Source: Micrococcaceae bacterium RIT 802 (GTDB lineage: Bacteria > Actinomycetota > Actinomycetes > Actinomycetales > Micrococcaceae). From it: DNA of 44,288 nucleotides. The notes beneath the pieces were generated by a model. That model saw only the letters and a program-made list of their open reading frames with translations, was not told where the DNA came from and ran no database searches. Below, piece after piece: positions 26,828 to 34,947 of this stretch; within the stretch, counting starts at the first letter, position 1, and the number at the start of each line of letters is the position of its first letter. The DNA is taken from positions 1 through 44,288 of the forward strand of contig JAFEMX010000021.1 in the NCBI GenBank assembly GCA_016892645.1, given 5' to 3'. The translations under genes and the position numbers were made by a program.

Positions 26828-27070
26828 CTACCGGCTCACCGCCGTCGTTCCCGCAGCGGACACCAGGGCACGACGGCGGTGCCGGGCGTGGGTGCGTGGG
26901 TCGTCTTCCGGGGAACCCGGTCTGGAGGGCTCCGCACTGGCGGGGCCGGAGTCCGCTGCGCCCGGACTGGAAGGCTCCGAGGGGGCGGCGGAAGAGGTGG
27001 GCATGCTGAGACGGTTTGAGCCGGCGCTGCGCGGGGTCGCGGCGGGCCGGCACACTGAGTGGCTGTCCAT
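26828..27070 (-). CDS. uncertain short Ser/Pro/Ala-rich frame upstream of the CNNM pair
   Basis: This 80-residue frame ends exactly at the base before the CNNM GTG (TAG then GTG). Composition is low-complexity (runs of Ser, Pro, Ala, and an Arg-rich end) with no known domain. In its favour, TAGACT at 27085-27080 lies nine bases before the ATG, the same leaderless arrangement as hrpA. It may instead be an untranslated leader carrying the operon promoter. Confidence 0.35.
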   Translation of the reverse strand: MDSHSVCRPAATPRSAGSNRLSMPTSSAAPSEPSSPGAADSGPASAEPSRPGSPEDDPRTHARHRRRALVSAAGTTAVSR

Positions 27071-27332
27071 AAGGGTTCCAGTCTACAGAAGCCCGCCGTC
27101 GACCGCGAGGACCGGACGCCCCGGGTGGGTGTCGTTGCACACACCCGCGACCGGTCCTCCGTGCCGGTCGCCAACGGCTGGGGAAATACGCACGCAACGG
27201 GCCGCGTCTGATTCGCAACGCCGCACCGAAAGTCACTAGACTGGCGGGAGGTCTAGGACTAGGTCGTCGCACCACCCCGGACACGATCGGGACCCAGCGG
27301 CGAGGCAACCACAGGGAAGAAGAGGCGTCATC
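27071..27332. promoter_or_regulatory. divergent promoter region before kgd
   Basis: A TAGACT -10 element on the plus strand at 27237-27242 would start kgd transcription near 27249, giving a leader of about 85 bases with a GAAGAAGAGG ribosome site before the GTG at 27333. On the minus strand TAGACT (27085-27080) serves the CNNM side. Nothing else is recognisable here. Confidence 0.5.
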
Positions 27333-30300
27333 GTGCCAGATCAACCACACCACCGGCTGACCGAGGAGTTCGGCGGGAACGAGTGGCTCGTCGAGGAGCT
27401 GTACCAGCAGTATCTGCGGGACAAGAACTCAGTGGACAAGAAGTGGTGGAGCATCTTCGATTCGTTTGACTCCTCGGGGCGGCCCGCCGCCGCGGACTCC
27501 GCACCGGCGTCCTCCGGCAACGGCTCCGGGCCCAGCCCCCGGGCGGCCACCGAAGCACGGGTCAACGAAGCCCCCGCTGCCAAGGCGCCGGAGAAGAAGG
27601 CCGACGCGGCCGCCACCCCGGGCGATGCGCCCCAGGACACCCCCGAGACCGAGAAGGCCAAGCCGGCCGATCCGGCGCCGAAGACCTCCCCGATTCCCGC
27701 CGAACTGCCGAAGTCGAACAGCGGAGCGGACAAGACCGAAGAAGACGTCTCCAAGCCCCTGCGCGGCCCGGCCAAGGCGATCGCGACGAACATGGAGCAG
27801 TCCCTGACCGTTCCGACGGCCACGACCGTGCGCGCCGTTCCGGCCAAGGCGCTGATCGACAACCGCATCGTCATCAACAGCCACCTGGCCCGCTCCCGCG
27901 GCGGCAAGGTCTCCTTCACGCACCTGATCGGCTTCGCCGTCGTGCGTGCCCTGAAGCTGTTCCCCTCGCAGAACGTCACCTACCGCGAGGTCGACGGCAA
28001 GCCCACCGCCGTGCAGCCGGCCCACGTGAACTTCGGCATCGCCATCGACATCCCGAAGCCGGACGGCTCGCGCATGCTCGCGGTCCCGAACATCAAGAAG
28101 GCCGAGACGCTGAACTTCTCGGAGTTCTGGACGGCCTACGAGGACCTGATCAAGCGGGCCCGCAACAACAAGCTGACCGCGGATGACTACGCCGGCACCA
28201 CCACCTCGCTGACCAACCCGGGCGGGATCGGCACCGTCCACTCGGTCCCCCGCCTGTCCAAGGGCCAGGCCACGATCGTCGGCGTCGGCGCCCTCGAGTA
28301 CCCGGCCGAGTTCCGCGGTGCCAGCGAGAAGACCGTGGCGGCACAGGGCATCGGCAAGGTCATCACGCTGACCTCCACCTATGACCACCGCGTCATCCAG
28401 GGCGCCGGATCCGGTGAGTTCCTGCGTCTGGTCGAGTCGCTGCTGCTCGGCGAGCAGGGCTTCTACGACGAGATCTTCGAGGCGCTGCGCATCCCGTACG
28501 AGCCCGTTCGTTGGGTCGTGGACAACCAGGTCGACGTCGAGCTCCAGGTCAACAAGATCGCCCGCATCCAGCAGCTCATCCACGCGTACCGCGTGCGCGG
28601 GCACCTGATGGCGGACATCAACCCGCTCGAATACGTCCAGCGCCGCCACCCCGACCTGGACATCCGCACGTATGGCCTGACCCTGTGGGACCTGGAGCGC
28701 GAATGGGTCACCGGCGGCTTCGGCGGCGCCTCGCGCCTGACGCTGCGCAAGATCCTGGGCGTGCTGCGCGATTCCTACTGCCGGACCACCGGCATCGAGT
28801 ACATGCACATCCAGAGCCCCGAGGAACGCCAGTGGTTCCAGAATGAGATGGAGCACGAGTACGAGAAGCCCAGCCGCGAGGAGCAGTTCCGCATCCTCGG
28901 CCGGCTGAACGCCGCCGAGGCGTTCGAGACGTTCCTGCAGACCAAGTTCGTCGGCCAGAAGCGCTTCTCCCTGGAGGGCGGCGAATCGCTGATCCCGCTG
29001 CTCGACGGCATCATCTCCGACGCCGCAGACCAGGGGCTCGACGAGGTGGCCATCGGCATGGCCCACCGTGGACGCCTGAACGTGCTGACGAACATCGCCG
29101 GCAAGACCTACGCCCAGGTCTTCCGCGAGTTCGAGGGCACGCAGGATCCGCGCAGCGTCCAGGGCTCCGGTGACGTGAAGTACCACCTGGGCACCGAGGG
29201 CAAGTTCACCTCGGACAGCGGCAACGAGACGCGTGTCTACCTGGCGGCCAACCCGTCGCACCTCGAGGCGGTGGATCCGGTGCTCGAGGGCATCGTCCGC
29301 GCCAAGCAGGACCGCCTGGATCTGGGCACGGAGTCGGACGGCTTCAGCGTCCTGCCGATCCTGGTGCACGGCGATGCGGCGTTTGCCGGGCAGGGCGTGG
29401 TCGCCGAGACCCTGAACCTCTCGCAGCTGCGCGGCTACCGCACGGGCGGCTCCATCCACGTGGTGGTCAACAACCAGGTCGGCTTCACCACCTCGCCGAC
29501 GGCATCGAGGTCCTCCGTGTATTCGACGGACGCCGCCAAGATCATCCAGGCCCCCGTCTTCCATGTGAACGGCGATGACCCGGAGGCCGTGGTGCGTGTG
29601 GCCCAGCTGGCGTTCAAGTACCGCCAGGAGTTCAACAAGGACGTCGTCATCGACCTCGTCTGCTACCGCCGCCGTGGCCACAACGAGGGCGACGACCCCT
29701 CGATGACGCAGCCGATGATGTACAACCTCATCGAGGCCAAGCGTTCGACCCGCAAGCTCTACACCGAGGCGCTGGTCGGGCGCAACGACATCACCCAGGA
29801 CGAGGCAGACCAGGCACTGCGCGACTACCAGGGGCGGCTGGAGCGCGTCTTCGCCGAAACCCACGCGGCCCAGACCTCGCCCATCCCGGTGGTCTCCTCG
29901 GACCAGACCAAGGTCAACGACCTGGAACTGCCGGCCTCGCAGGTCGACGACGCCGGGGCGAACCGCCCGAAGGACACCTCCATCAGCGCCGACACGCTCG
30001 CCCGGGTCGGTGCGGCGCATACCGACATCCCCGAGGGCTTCACGATCCACCCGAAGCTGAAGGCGCTGCTCGAGCGCCGCGAGGCCATGTCCCGCGAGGG
30101 CGGCATCGACTGGGGCTTCGCGGAGATCGCCGCCTTCGGCTCGCTGTCGATGGAAGGGGTTCCGGTCCGGCTGTCCGGCCAGGACTCCCGCCGCGGCACG
30201 TTCGTGCAGCGCCACTCGGTGTTCCACGACCGCAAGACCGGCGACGAGTGGATGCCGCTGCGCAACCTCACCGAGGACCAGGCCAAGCTGTGGATCTACG

Positions 30301-31124
30301 ATTCGCTGCTCAGCGAATACGCGGCCATGGGGTTCGAGTACGGCTACTCCGTCGAGCGGCCGGATGCCCTGGTGCTGTGGGAGGCCCAGTTCGGCGACTT
30401 CGTCAACGGCGCGCAGACGATCATCGACGAGTTCATCTCCTCCGCGGAGCAGAAATGGGGACAGCGGTCCTCGCTCGTGCTCATGCTGCCGCACGGCTAC
30501 GAGGGCCAGGGGCCGGACCACTCCTCCGCACGCATCGAGCGGTTCCTGCAGATGTGCGCCGAGGAGAACCTGGTGGTCGCGAACCCGTCCAACGGCGCCA
30601 ACCACTTCCACCTGCTGCGCCGCCAGGCCTATGCCCGTCCGCGCAAGCCGCTGATCATCTTCACCCCGAAGCAGCTACTGCGCCTGAAGGCCGCGGCCTG
30701 CTCGGTCGAGGACTTCACCGAGGGTCGCTTCCAGGAGGTCATCGGCGACACGATGCGCTTGGAGGGCCCCGGCGTCGAGCGCGTGCTCATGGTCTCCGGC
30801 CGCCTGTACTACGACCTCGAGGCAGCCCGAAAGAAGGCCGGCGATGAAAAGACGGCGATCATCCGCGTGGAGCAGCTCTACCCGCTGCCCCTCGAGGCGA
30901 TCCGGGCCGAACTGGCGAAGTACCCGAATGCCAAGCTGTACTGGACCCAGGACGAGCCCGCCAACCAGGGCCCGTGGCCATTCATGGGCCTGAACCTGGC
31001 GCCCGAATTGGACCGTCCGGTGGAGCTGGTCTCGCGTACGGCCTCGGCGGCCACCTCGACCGGCTCGCACAAGCGGCATGAGGTCGAACTGGCGGAGCTG
31101 CTGAAGCACGCTTTCGATCAGTAG
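27333..31124 (+). CDS. kgd: multifunctional 2-oxoglutarate dehydrogenase E1 / 2-oxoglutarate decarboxylase
   Basis: This 1263-residue Kgd-type protein has, in order: a short N-terminal E1 segment (NEWLVEELYQQYLRDKNSVDKKWW); a Pro/Ala/Lys linker (about 45-150); an E2-like succinyltransferase catalytic domain without lipoyl domain (about 150-380, with TYDHRVIQGAGSGEFL at His 352); and the thiamine-diphosphate E1 part (GDAAFAGQGVVAETLNLSQLRGY from about 680, ending VVVNNQ). It feeds the TCA cycle by making succinyl-CoA or succinate semialdehyde. The fusion is characteristic of Actinobacteria. A strong hairpin follows the stop. Confidence 0.97.
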   Translation: MPDQPHHRLTEEFGGNEWLVEELYQQYLRDKNSVDKKWWSIFDSFDSSGRPAAADSAPASSGNGSGPSPRAATEARVNEAPAAKAPEKKADAAATPGDAPQDTPETEKAKPADPAPKTSPIPAELPKSNSGADKTEEDVSKPLRGPAKAIATNMEQSLTVPTATTVRAVPAKALIDNRIVINSHLARSRGGKVSFTHLIGFAVVRALKLFPSQNVTYREVDGKPTAVQPAHVNFGIAIDIPKPDGSRMLAVPNIKKAETLNFSEFWTAYEDLIKRARNNKLTADDYAGTTTSLTNPGGIGTVHSVPRLSKGQATIVGVGALEYPAEFRGASEKTVAAQGIGKVITLTSTYDHRVIQGAGSGEFLRLVESLLLGEQGFYDEIFEALRIPYEPVRWVVDNQVDVELQVNKIARIQQLIHAYRVRGHLMADINPLEYVQRRHPDLDIRTYGLTLWDLEREWVTGGFGGASRLTLRKILGVLRDSYCRTTGIEYMHIQSPEERQWFQNEMEHEYEKPSREEQFRILGRLNAAEAFETFLQTKFVGQKRFSLEGGESLIPLLDGIISDAADQGLDEVAIGMAHRGRLNVLTNIAGKTYAQVFREFEGTQDPRSVQGSGDVKYHLGTEGKFTSDSGNETRVYLAANPSHLEAVDPVLEGIVRAKQDRLDLGTESDGFSVLPILVHGDAAFAGQGVVAETLNLSQLRGYRTGGSIHVVVNNQVGFTTSPTASRSSVYSTDAAKIIQAPVFHVNGDDPEAVVRVAQLAFKYRQEFNKDVVIDLVCYRRRGHNEGDDPSMTQPMMYNLIEAKRSTRKLYTEALVGRNDITQDEADQALRDYQGRLERVFAETHAAQTSPIPVVSSDQTKVNDLELPASQVDDAGANRPKDTSISADTLARVGAAHTDIPEGFTIHPKLKALLERREAMSREGGIDWGFAEIAAFGSLSMEGVPVRLSGQDSRRGTFVQRHSVFHDRKTGDEWMPLRNLTEDQAKLWIYDSLLSEYAAMGFEYGYSVERPDALVLWEAQFGDFVNGAQTIIDEFISSAEQKWGQRSSLVLMLPHGYEGQGPDHSSARIERFLQMCAEENLVVANPSNGANHFHLLRRQAYARPRKPLIIFTPKQLLRLKAAACSVEDFTEGRFQEVIGDTMRLEGPGVERVLMVSGRLYYDLEAARKKAGDEKTAIIRVEQLYPLPLEAIRAELAKYPNAKLYWTQDEPANQGPWPFMGLNLAPELDRPVELVSRTASAATSTGSHKRHEVELAELLKHAFDQ

Positions 31125-31140
31125 CAGCAACGACGCATGA

Positions 31141-31175
31141 GCCGAAGGGCGGGACCTCGTGTCCCGCCCTTCGGC
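31141..31175. terminator. terminator hairpin after kgd
   Basis: A perfect 15-bp stem (31141-31155 with 31161-31175) with a CTCGT loop starts 16 bases after the kgd stop. There is no T run. Confidence 0.8.
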
Positions 31176-31223
31176 GTAGCAGGCCCGCTGTTAGAGTGGG
31201 CGTACCGCGCAGAAAGGTCTTTC

Positions 31224-31829
31224 GTGGAACAACGCACTATCCGCATCGCCGCCATCGGCAACGAGGTCCTCGCCGGCCATGGCGACCCTCGTGCCCTCGG
31301 GTGGTTCGGCAGGGTCCTGGCCCGTACCACGGGCGACGATTTCCGCCTCGAGAGCTACTCGCTGGCTTCCCCCGATGAAGGGACCGAGGCGCTGGCCGAG
31401 CGGTGGCTGCAGGAGGCGACACGGCGTTTCGGCGAGGGCTGCGACAACCGCCTGGTCGTCGCGCTTTCCGACCACGACCTCGATCTCGGGCTGTCGACGG
31501 CGCGCAGCCGCCTGAACCTCGCGAACATCATGGACGCGGCGTCGCAGATGAGCATCAAGGCCCTCGTCGTCGGCCCCACGCCGTCGCTGGACAACGAGCG
31601 CAACGCGCGCCTGGGCGAGCTGTCCGCCGCCTACGCCGACGTGGCCTCACGCCGCCACCACGCCTTCGTCGACACGTTCGGCCCGCTGCAGCACCACGAG
31701 CAGTGGCGCAATGACCTGGCCGCCAACGGCGGACTCCCCGGCCAGGCCGGACACGGACTCATCGCCTGGCTGGTCCTGCACCGCGGTTGGTACCGCTGGC
31801 TCGATCTGGCCGAGCCCACCGGCGCCTGA
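31224..31829 (+). CDS. SGNH/GDSL-like protein with altered catalytic positions
   Basis: This 201-residue protein belongs to the SGNH-hydrolase fold: block I AAIGNEVLAGHGDPRALGWFGRVLART and a C-terminal GLPGQAGHGLIAWLVLHRGW. In active SGNH enzymes block I carries GDS and block V carries DxxH; here they read GNE and NGGL, so the Ser, Asp and His of the triad appear missing. It may be a pseudoenzyme. GTG 31224 is chosen because AGAAAGG lies six bases upstream and the family begins here. TAGAGT (31192-31197) is the probable -10. Confidence 0.8.
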   Translation: MEQRTIRIAAIGNEVLAGHGDPRALGWFGRVLARTTGDDFRLESYSLASPDEGTEALAERWLQEATRRFGEGCDNRLVVALSDHDLDLGLSTARSRLNLANIMDAASQMSIKALVVGPTPSLDNERNARLGELSAAYADVASRRHHAFVDTFGPLQHHEQWRNDLAANGGLPGQAGHGLIAWLVLHRGWYRWLDLAEPTGA

Positions 31830-31846
31830 GGCGAAACGAGCGTCAC

Positions 31847-31880
31847 GGCGGCGGGGATCCCACAGGGGATCCCCGCCGTC
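31847..31880. terminator. terminator hairpin after the SGNH-like gene
   Basis: A perfect 12-bp stem (31850-31861 with 31866-31877) with an ACAG loop is extended by three more pairs including one G-T. It lies 18 bases after the stop. Confidence 0.75.
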
Positions 31881-31904
31881 GTCCATTAAGACCCGGCCCC
31901 CCCC

Positions 31905-31956
31905 TTGCCCGGCAGAGAAACGCGATATATCGTGTCTGTTATCGCGTTATATCGCG
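31905..31956 (+). promoter_or_regulatory. promoter with two palindromic PadR-type operators
   Basis: Two near-palindromes, 31921-31934 (CGCGATATATCGTG) and 31943-31956 (CGCGTTATATCGCG), are 22 bp centre to centre, two helical turns on one face. The probable promoter is TTGCCC (31905-31910), 17 bases, TATCGT (31928-31933), so the first palindrome covers the -10 and the second the start site. This is the expected layout for autorepression by the PadR protein encoded in the operon. Confidence 0.65.
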
Positions 31957-31980
31957 AGTTGGATCGGACCTGGAGAGACC

Positions 31981-32829
31981 ATGAACGACGGCGAATGGAC
32001 CATCGAAACCCCGCAAACCATCGACATCGATGGGGTACTGGAGCTCGGAGCGGAATGTACCGCGGGGCGACTGGACGTTTTGGTGCACGAGGAGGAGTTC
32101 ACGAGGATCGAGGTCTCGGAGGTGTCCGGCTCCCCCATCAGGATCGAGCTGGTCGATGGCAGGCTCGCCCTGAAGCACCGGACGACGGCGCGCGGTTTCA
32201 TCGAGCGCCTGCTCGATAGCGGGAACTTCTCCTGGTCGAAGGTGAAGGACCGCTGTGTGGTGACCATCATGGTGCCCGCCTCGGTGAAGACCAGCGCGAG
32301 CAACGTGGTGGGTGATTGCCTCGTCGCGGGGATCCACGCCGACGTGCACGCGGGAACCGTGGCCGGCTCGCTGTTGGTCGATGGAACAACGGGAGCCCTG
32401 GACATCGAGACGGTCAGCGGCGAGGCGATCGTGCGCAACCACACCGGAACGCTCTCCTCGGGCTCGGTCAGCGGCGACGTCACCGCCAGCGGTGCCCTGC
32501 GGGAGGTCACCGCCAGCACGGTGACCGGAGAGCTGGCCCTGGACCTGCTCGTTGACCCGGGGACCGTACGCGTCGACACGGTGTCCGGAGGGATCCGGGT
32601 CCGGCTCCCCCACGCGGTCGGCGTGGACCTGGAGGCGCAAACGGTCACGGGAAGCATCCACTTGAACGAGCAGAGCTTCCAGGGCCTGGCCAAGAAGGTC
32701 CATATCAGCGACGGGCCGTCAACCCCGCGGGCCTCGGTCCGGACAGAAGGCGTTTCCGGCCGGGTGGCGGTCTTCAACGCGCCCCCGACGTCGCCGACAC
32801 AGGTGGCACCGGAGGAGGCGACCCGCTGA
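31981..32829 (+). CDS. DUF4097 beta-helix-like protein
   Basis: This 282-residue protein consists of repeating short strands (GDCLVAGIHADVHAGTVAGSLLVDGTTGALDIETVSGEAIVRNHTGTL and similar), the DUF4097/adhesin-like beta-solenoid pattern. There is no signal peptide or membrane helix, so it is likely cytoplasmic or membrane-peripheral. ATG 31981 has GGAGAG upstream. Its stop shares a base with the PadR start, and the pair is common in actinobacteria; its function is unknown. Confidence 0.85.
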   Translation: MNDGEWTIETPQTIDIDGVLELGAECTAGRLDVLVHEEEFTRIEVSEVSGSPIRIELVDGRLALKHRTTARGFIERLLDSGNFSWSKVKDRCVVTIMVPASVKTSASNVVGDCLVAGIHADVHAGTVAGSLLVDGTTGALDIETVSGEAIVRNHTGTLSSGSVSGDVTASGALREVTASTVTGELALDLLVDPGTVRVDTVSGGIRVRLPHAVGVDLEAQTVTGSIHLNEQSFQGLAKKVHISDGPSTPRASVRTEGVSGRVAVFNAPPTSPTQVAPEEATR

Positions 32830-33491
32830 TGCCCCCGGTCTTCGCCCATGGGGCCATGCGCCTGTATCTGCTGCACTTGCTCACAGAGGGACCCAAGCAT
32901 GGCTACGACATCATCCAGGCGCTGACCGACAGGTTTGGCGGGACCTATTCCCCCAGCGCCGGCAGCGTCTATCCGCGGCTGGCGAAGCTGGAGGAGGAGG
33001 GCCTGGTCTCGACACGTCAGGAGGGCCGGCGCAACCTGTATGGCCTCACCGATGCCGGCCTCCGCGAGCTGGACGAGCGGAGCGCCGAGTTGCACGACAT
33101 CGATGCGGATATTTCCGCATCGGTGGCGCGACTGGCCGACACCTTGAGCACCGAGATCCGCGACAACATGCGTTCGGTCCGCGCCGACCTCGCAGCCACC
33201 GCGGAGCGGTATGGGGCCGGCAAGCGGCGCACGAGACGGGACTCGGCCGCCGGGCCGGCCGGTGAATCCCGCAACGAGGGCGCAGGCCACGCGCCGGGCA
33301 TGAGCCCGGGAGGCCCCATCCCCGGACGCTCCCTCCACGAACTCGAACACCAAGTCGACGACTTCCGCCTGCAGCTGCGGGCAGACCTGCGGGCGGCTGC
33401 TGCAGGGCCAGGCGTCGACGACGCTGCCTACTCGACGATCAAGGTGGTGCTTGAACAGGCAAAGTCGTCGATCCGCGCCGTGCTGCGGTGA
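32829..33491 (+). CDS. PadR-family transcriptional regulator
   Basis: This 220-residue protein has the PadR winged helix at the N-terminus (MRLYLLHLLTEGPKHGYDIIQALTDRFGGTYSPSAGSVYPRLAKLEEEGLV, then QEGRRNLYGLTDAG) and a C-terminal helical dimerisation region. The middle (about 135-165) is Gly/Pro/Arg-rich. It is co-translated with the DUF4097 gene and probably represses it through the double palindrome upstream. The ligand is unknown. Confidence 0.9.
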   Translation: MPPVFAHGAMRLYLLHLLTEGPKHGYDIIQALTDRFGGTYSPSAGSVYPRLAKLEEEGLVSTRQEGRRNLYGLTDAGLRELDERSAELHDIDADISASVARLADTLSTEIRDNMRSVRADLAATAERYGAGKRRTRRDSAAGPAGESRNEGAGHAPGMSPGGPIPGRSLHELEHQVDDFRLQLRADLRAAAAGPGVDDAAYSTIKVVLEQAKSSIRAVLR

Positions 33492-33588
33492 ACAACCACC
33501 CGTCACGGCGCGTGGCAGGTAGGAGCAGGGTCACCGGATGTGACAAGATGGAGGGCAGCCCAATTACCGAGCAGATGAGGAGGCAGCC

Positions 33589-33663
33589 ATGAGCAAGCGT
33601 GCACGCAAGCGCCGCAGTCGCAAGAACGGCGGCGCTAACCACGGCAAGCGCCCCAACACCTAA
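33589..33663 (+). CDS. 24-residue basic ribosomal protein, bL37-like
   Basis: A strong GAGGAGG ribosome site precedes a 24-codon gene, MSKRARKRRSRKNGGANHGK followed by RPNT. The Lys/Arg-rich body and the NHGKRPN end match bL37, the tiny actinobacterial large-subunit protein first seen in mycobacterial ribosome structures. It lies convergent to rsrA/sigH and is followed by a clean hairpin. It is easily missed because of its size. Confidence 0.85.
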   Translation: MSKRARKRRSRKNGGANHGKRPNT

Positions 33664-33681
33664 ATCAGGTGGAACTGCGAA

Positions 33682-33709
33682 GAGCCCACATCCTTGCGGA
33701 TGTGGGCTC
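33682..33709. terminator. terminator hairpin between bL37 and rsrA
   Basis: A perfect 12-bp stem (33682-33693 with 33698-33709) has a TTGC loop, followed by CTTTGT on the plus strand. It serves bL37 and, on the other strand, the rsrA end. Confidence 0.85.
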
Positions 33710-33753
33710 CTTTGTGTCCGGGACATGCCCGGTTCGTCGGCAGGGTCAGCGGA

Positions 33754-34020
33754 TCAGCCGTGACCGACCTCGACGCGGATTTCGCTGATCCGCGTCATGA
33801 TCCGCGTCTTCAGCGTCTCCGGAGCCACCTCCTGGCAGCTTCGCTTCACGACGGAGCGGATGATGCACTCCAAGTCGTATTCCTTGGTGCAGTCCTCGCA
33901 GTGCTCGAGGTGCTCGCGCACGTCCTTGAGGTCGTCAACGGACAGCGCGCCGTCGAGGTATTCATACAGGCGGGCGATCCGCTCATCGCTGCAGTCACCC
34001 ATTGATTGGCAGTCACCCAT
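33754..34020 (-). CDS. rsrA: RsrA-like zinc-binding, redox-sensing anti-sigma factor
   Basis: This 88-residue protein has the ZAS motif HLEHCEDC (H-x3-C-x2-C), with an additional Cys in GDCSDERIARLYEYLDG aligning with Streptomyces RsrA Cys11, and VVKRSCQE near the C-terminal Cys pair of RsrA. Reduced RsrA binds and blocks the sigma factor; thiol oxidation with zinc loss releases it. Start choice: 34020 is five bases from GGAGG, 34023 only two. The N-terminus contains a 12-base direct duplication (ATGGGTGACTGC) giving MGDC twice. It overlaps the sigH stop. Confidence 0.9.
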   Translation of the reverse strand: MGDCQSMGDCSDERIARLYEYLDGALSVDDLKDVREHLEHCEDCTKEYDLECIIRSVVKRSCQEVAPETLKTRIMTRISEIRVEVGHG

Positions 34021-34676
34021 CATTTCCTCCCTTGCCCGGCCGCGGCCGGACGGCCCGTCGTCTTCTGCGCTTTTCCGAGTCCGCGGGTGGCGGCGTAGTC
34101 GGCGAGCAGTTCCCTGAGTTGTTTGCGCCCGCGGTGCAACCGCGACATCACGGTCCCGATCGGAATGCCGAGGATCTCGGCGACTTCCTTGTACGAATAC
34201 CCCTCCACGTCGGTGAAGTAGACGGCCAAACGGAATTCCTCGGGAATCGACTGCAACGCCTCCTTCACGTCGGAATCGGGCAAGTGGTCCAGGGCCTCGG
34301 CCTCCGCGGAGCGGAGCCCGGTCGGCGTATGCTGGGCCGCCTGAGCCATTTGCCAGTCCTCCACCGTGTCGGTGCTCGAGCGCAGCGGCTCGCGCTGGCG
34401 CTTGCGATAGAGGTTGATGTAGGTGTTGGTCAGGATCCGGTACAGCCAAGCCTTCAAATTGGTTCCCGGCTTGTACTGGTGGAACGCCGAATAGGCCTTG
34501 GTGTAGGCCTCCTGCACCAGGTCCTCCGCATCCGAGGGGTTGCGTGCCATGCGCATCGCCGCCGAATAGAGTTGGTCGACATACTGCAGGGCGTCGTTCT
34601 CGAACCGCTCGCGGCGTTGCGCCTCGGATTCGGCGCCGTCGGGGGCCCGCTCGTCCCCATGCTGTGAAGTGCTCAT
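34020..34676 (-). CDS. sigH: ECF sigma factor SigH/SigR
   Basis: From ATG 34676 this gives 218 residues: sigma region 2 ([64 protein letters not shown]) and region 4 ([44 protein letters not shown]). It should direct the thiol-oxidative stress response under RsrA control. An in-frame ATG at 34754, 11 bases after a perfect AGGAGG, would add 26 residues and make a longer isoform. TAGACT eight bases before 34676 suggests that the short form comes from a leaderless transcript. Confidence 0.94.
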   Translation of the reverse strand: MSTSQHGDERAPDGAESEAQRRERFENDALQYVDQLYSAAMRMARNPSDAEDLVQEAYTKAYSAFHQYKPGTNLKAWLYRILTNTYINLYRKRQREPLRSSTDTVEDWQMAQAAQHTPTGLRSAEAEALDHLPDSDVKEALQSIPEEFRLAVYFTDVEGYSYKEVAEILGIPIGTVMSRLHRGRKQLRELLADYAATRGLGKAQKTTGRPAAAGQGRK

Positions 34677-34684
34677 CACTGGCC

Positions 34685-34714
34685 AGTCTAGACCGGGGCG
34701 GTTGGTCCTGTCCG
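34685..34714 (-). promoter_or_regulatory. housekeeping-type promoter for short sigH
   Basis: CGGACA (34714-34709), 18 bases, TAGACT (34690-34685), then eight bases to the ATG at 34676. Transcription from here would remove the upstream in-frame start and yield a leaderless mRNA for the short sigma. Confidence 0.55.
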
Positions 34715-34831
34715 TGGGATGGACCACGCGCTCAGCACATGACATGACAGGCATCGTCGGCGCTTCCTCCTGAAGGTCTGTCTTGCACTTGTCGGGATCT
34801 GTGATGAGACCCCCCGTTGTCTGTAGGCACA

Positions 34832-34858
34832 ACAGCCTCGGCGACGCCACTATTCCCG
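34832..34858 (-). promoter_or_regulatory. SigH/SigR-dependent promoter of sigH (autoregulation)
   Basis: On the minus strand GGGAAT (34858-34853), exactly 18 bases, GTT (34834-34832) is a full match to the SigR/SigH consensus GGAAT-N18-GTT. A transcript from here includes the AGGAGG and the upstream ATG at 34754. Confidence 0.8.
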
Positions 34859-34947
34859 GCCTGGTGCACGTCAAGCACCGATGGGTAGGAAAAAGTGCGA
34901 GACTAGGAGGAGCACGTGAAAGCTCTCCCGACTTCTTGGAGGAATCG

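Noticed and set aside
27181-27207. GGGAAA-N19-GTC resembling a SigH promoter before kgd
   Set aside because: Wrong third block and spacing compared with the two exact sites; TAGACT at 27237 is the better kgd promoter.
27429-30611. A 1060-codon open frame on the minus strand opposite kgd
   Set aside because: High-GC antisense shadow; the plus-strand Kgd domains are unambiguous and continuous.
33439-33726. Minus-strand frame across the bL37 region
   Set aside because: It crosses a strong terminator hairpin and the bL37 gene, has no ribosome site and no domain.
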